Shown one piece after another: positions 21,378-22,780 of a stretch of 22,780 nt of DNA (the stretch's first letter is position 1; every line of letters begins with the position of its first letter). The position numbers and the translations under genes were made by a program. Origin of the DNA: a virus. The stretch lies in IMG/VR virus record IMGVR_UViG_3300010354_021123, positions 1 to 22,780 of that record; one strand, given 5' to 3'. The notes under the pieces are model-generated. The model saw only the letters and a list, made by a program, of their open reading frames with translations. It was not told the DNA's origin and ran no database searches.

Positions 21378-22100
21378 CTATTGTCTATCTTTGCCGTCGG
21401 CCGTTAACCTGGCGAGAGCCATTTGGTACCAGCGGACACCTTCTATGTCCCCCGCTGCCCTTGCTGTCGCTAAGTTTCTTATTATTTCGGCGACATCGTC
21501 AGGGTTATTTCCAGCTGGGGGTGTCTTGGGTGGTTTCCCTGGTGGCTTTATTTTCCCGTATTTGAATCTTGGAAGCAGTATCATTTTCTGAGTTCTTGGT
21601 CTAAATTCAACAAGAGACATCGTGCACTGAGCCGCCGTAGTTGCTCCATCTGCGTTTATTCGAGTATGTGAAAAGGAAATATTATCTATATACCAAAGTG
21701 GTGTTGCCAGAGCATCATGAACGTTGTCAAAATCTACAGGAACTCCATAGTTTGCTATTTCATGCAACAGCGTTAGGTCCTTATCTATAGGCAACGAAAA
21801 ACCATCAAGAGCATCAGCAATAACAAACTCAAAAGATGCTCGTAGTGCTTTCCCACCCGTCACGTCAATTACCGGGGTCGAATACGGGCGATTTATTTCA
21901 TTCAGAGTTACTCCATATCCATCATGGGTAAATGTAGATGGCGGGAAAGTAAACTCATAAGACAAATAAGGGGCAACGGCTTGTCTCATGCTTCGTTTTC
22001 TTGCCATAAAGAGGTTCGATGGGGCGGAGCGAGCAATTCTGGTAAGTCTGGCAAATTCTGCCGAGTCAACTACCTGTCTCCCTGATATTGCAATAGGCAT
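21378..22100 (-). CDS. tail protein, XkdP-like without LysM
   Basis: 240 aa. YEFTFPPSTFTHDGYGVTLNEINRPYSTPVIDVTGGKALRASFEFVIA (49-97 region) follows the common pattern of tail-tube/baseplate proteins related to XkdP ('P.nP..y......n..v.v.g.g.i...g...l......'). SLPIDKDLTLLHEI and WYIDNISFSHTRINADGATTAAQCTMSLVEFRP continue the fold. The C-terminal linker KPPGKPPKTPPAGN and helical end replace the LysM seen in many relatives. Start ATG 22100 shares its base with the upstream stop (TAATG). Likely sits between the tape measure and the hub. Confidence 0.65.
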   Translation of the reverse strand: MPIAISGRQVVDSAEFARLTRIARSAPSNLFMARKRSMRQAVAPYLSYEFTFPPSTFTHDGYGVTLNEINRPYSTPVIDVTGGKALRASFEFVIADALDGFSLPIDKDLTLLHEIANYGVPVDFDNVHDALATPLWYIDNISFSHTRINADGATTAAQCTMSLVEFRPRTQKMILLPRFKYGKIKPPGKPPKTPPAGNNPDDVAEIIRNLATARAAGDIEGVRWYQMALARLTADGKDRQ

Positions 22101-22780
22101 TACGACCTCTGTTTCCAGTTCTTCTGCATCTTCATAATCTCCTGCGCAACTGCGCGCGCCGTTGCCTGCGCATCACCGCCGCCATTAACCGTGATGTTAT
22201 AAGTATCACCCTCGTAGCTTGTGTTGCTTCCACCACCGCTCATTTTTGCGAGCATGGAAGTGGATGTGTCGCCCATGGGTCCTGGTGGTGGGACTACATG
22301 CAGGTGGCGAGAACCGCCGCCTCCATGGAATTCGGCAAATCCGCCGGCCGACTTAATTAATCCTGCGTATTGTCCAAGATTCTGACCAACTAGGTCATAA
22401 GCGTTCCCTGTTGCGTGGTCCGAACTTGGAGAACCAAGATTGAAGTCGCGGAGTGAGCTCGTTACTGTTCTCTTTCCGGTAATCATGCTGTCGAATGAGC
22501 TGTGTCTGCTCATTGTTCTGCGCAGGTTTTTTGAAGTACTTGTATCCCCAAATTGTCCAGCTTTAGGAGTTGATGTATCTCCCATTGATACGAGTCTTAA
22601 AAGTTTTCCGCTTGCGTCTAATTCTGCCTCAAAACCTCCGCTCCACCAGCTCGGCGCCGTATCCCACCAGTCGGGTGTGTCACTCGCCTCAAAGAAACCA
22701 GATTTGATTGCGTCCATAAATCCCTGTCGCATTGTTTCTGCTTCAGCTGATAGGACTTTCGCAAATGGGTCAAGCTGGCC
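22100..22780 (-). CDS. tape-measure protein, C-terminal part with M15-like peptidase domain (5' partial)
   Basis: 226 aa visible; the frame stays open to the window edge, so the internal ATG at 22732 is not the start. SSDHATGNAYDL (residues 119-130 of the visible part) matches the SxHxxGxAxD motif of M15/VanY-type D,D-peptidases. GFAEFHGGGGSRHLHVVPP (147-165) supplies the closing HxH, so H122, D129 and H159/H161 could bind zinc. The end (YNITVNGGGDAQATARAVAQEIMKMQ) is typical of tape-measure C-termini. GDTST occurs three times around the domain (67, 78, 170). Probably degrades peptidoglycan during DNA injection. A stand-alone tail lysin is possible, but the C-terminal end favours a tape measure. 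Confidence 0.8.
   Translation of the reverse strand, partial: GQLDPFAKVLSAEAETMRQGFMDAIKSGFFEASDTPDWWDTAPSWWSGGFEAELDASGKLLRLVSMGDTSTPKAGQFGDTSTSKNLRRTMSRHSSFDSMITGKRTVTSSLRDFNLGSPSSDHATGNAYDLVGQNLGQYAGLIKSAGGFAEFHGGGGSRHLHVVPPPGPMGDTSTSMLAKMSGGGSNTSYEGDTYNITVNGGGDAQATARAVAQEIMKMQKNWKQRS

Noticed and set aside
1-22780. CRISPR array, tRNA, rRNA, insertion sequence or integrase
   Set aside because: No regularly spaced repeats, cloverleaf-like sequence, transposase or integrase motif, or terminal inverted repeats were found by eye on either strand.

Overview
The window looks like part of the genome of a tailed bacteriophage with a contractile tail (myovirus type). The right half encodes an ordered, tightly packed baseplate and tail set, all on the minus strand. 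Reading in the direction of transcription (22780 down to 13882), it runs: end of a tape-measure protein carrying an M15-like peptidase domain, an XkdP-like tail protein, a baseplate hub (XkdQ/gpD-like), an OB-fold spike/hub protein, a gp25-like wedge protein, a baseplate J-like protein, a gpI-like protein, a small unknown protein, a tail fibre, a cysteine-rich fibre-like protein, a 54-residue Cys-cluster protein and two small unknown proteins. No capsid, terminase, replication or RNA genes are seen. The host cannot be fixed. The style of the tape-measure peptidase domain and of the fibre proteins hints at a phage of aquatic bacteria, possibly Actinobacteria, but that is inference.

The left half (57-10050, plus strand) and the downstream end of the minus-strand operon (13190-10047) form a protein-modification or metabolic island. 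It holds eleven separate 2-oxoglutarate/Fe(II) oxygenase genes (57, 1451, 2081, 2616, 6258, 6922, 7567, 8435 and 9322 on plus; 10593 and 11566 on minus), about 8.3 kb of coding sequence. Ten carry the full HxD...H...(R/K) pattern of the prolyl-4-hydroxylase-like double-stranded beta-helix fold; the gene at 6922 has an HxH variant. Five of them (7567, 8435, 9322, 10593, 11566) share an extra N-terminal signature and form a subfamily that faces itself tail to tail across 10047-10050.

Other island genes are a PAPS-type sulfotransferase that starts at TTG in the same frame as the preceding oxygenase, a DUF6065-like protein, four small unknown proteins, a methyltransferase-like protein with a degenerate SAM loop, a stand-alone dehydrogenase NAD-binding domain cut off before its C-terminal helical domain, and a glutathione-peroxidase-like protein in which the peroxidatic cysteine is alanine.

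Genes are almost gapless and often overlap (ATGA, TAATG). The minus-strand oxygenases, the dehydrogenase remnant and the peroxidase-like gene follow the tail fibre genes directly, so they are probably co-transcribed with late structural genes. The most economical reading is that the phage hydroxylates, and perhaps sulfates, a protein, glycan or small molecule during infection or virion assembly. The target is unknown; tail proteins are one guess. The duplicated, sequence-divergent oxygenase family is the most unusual aspect of the window.
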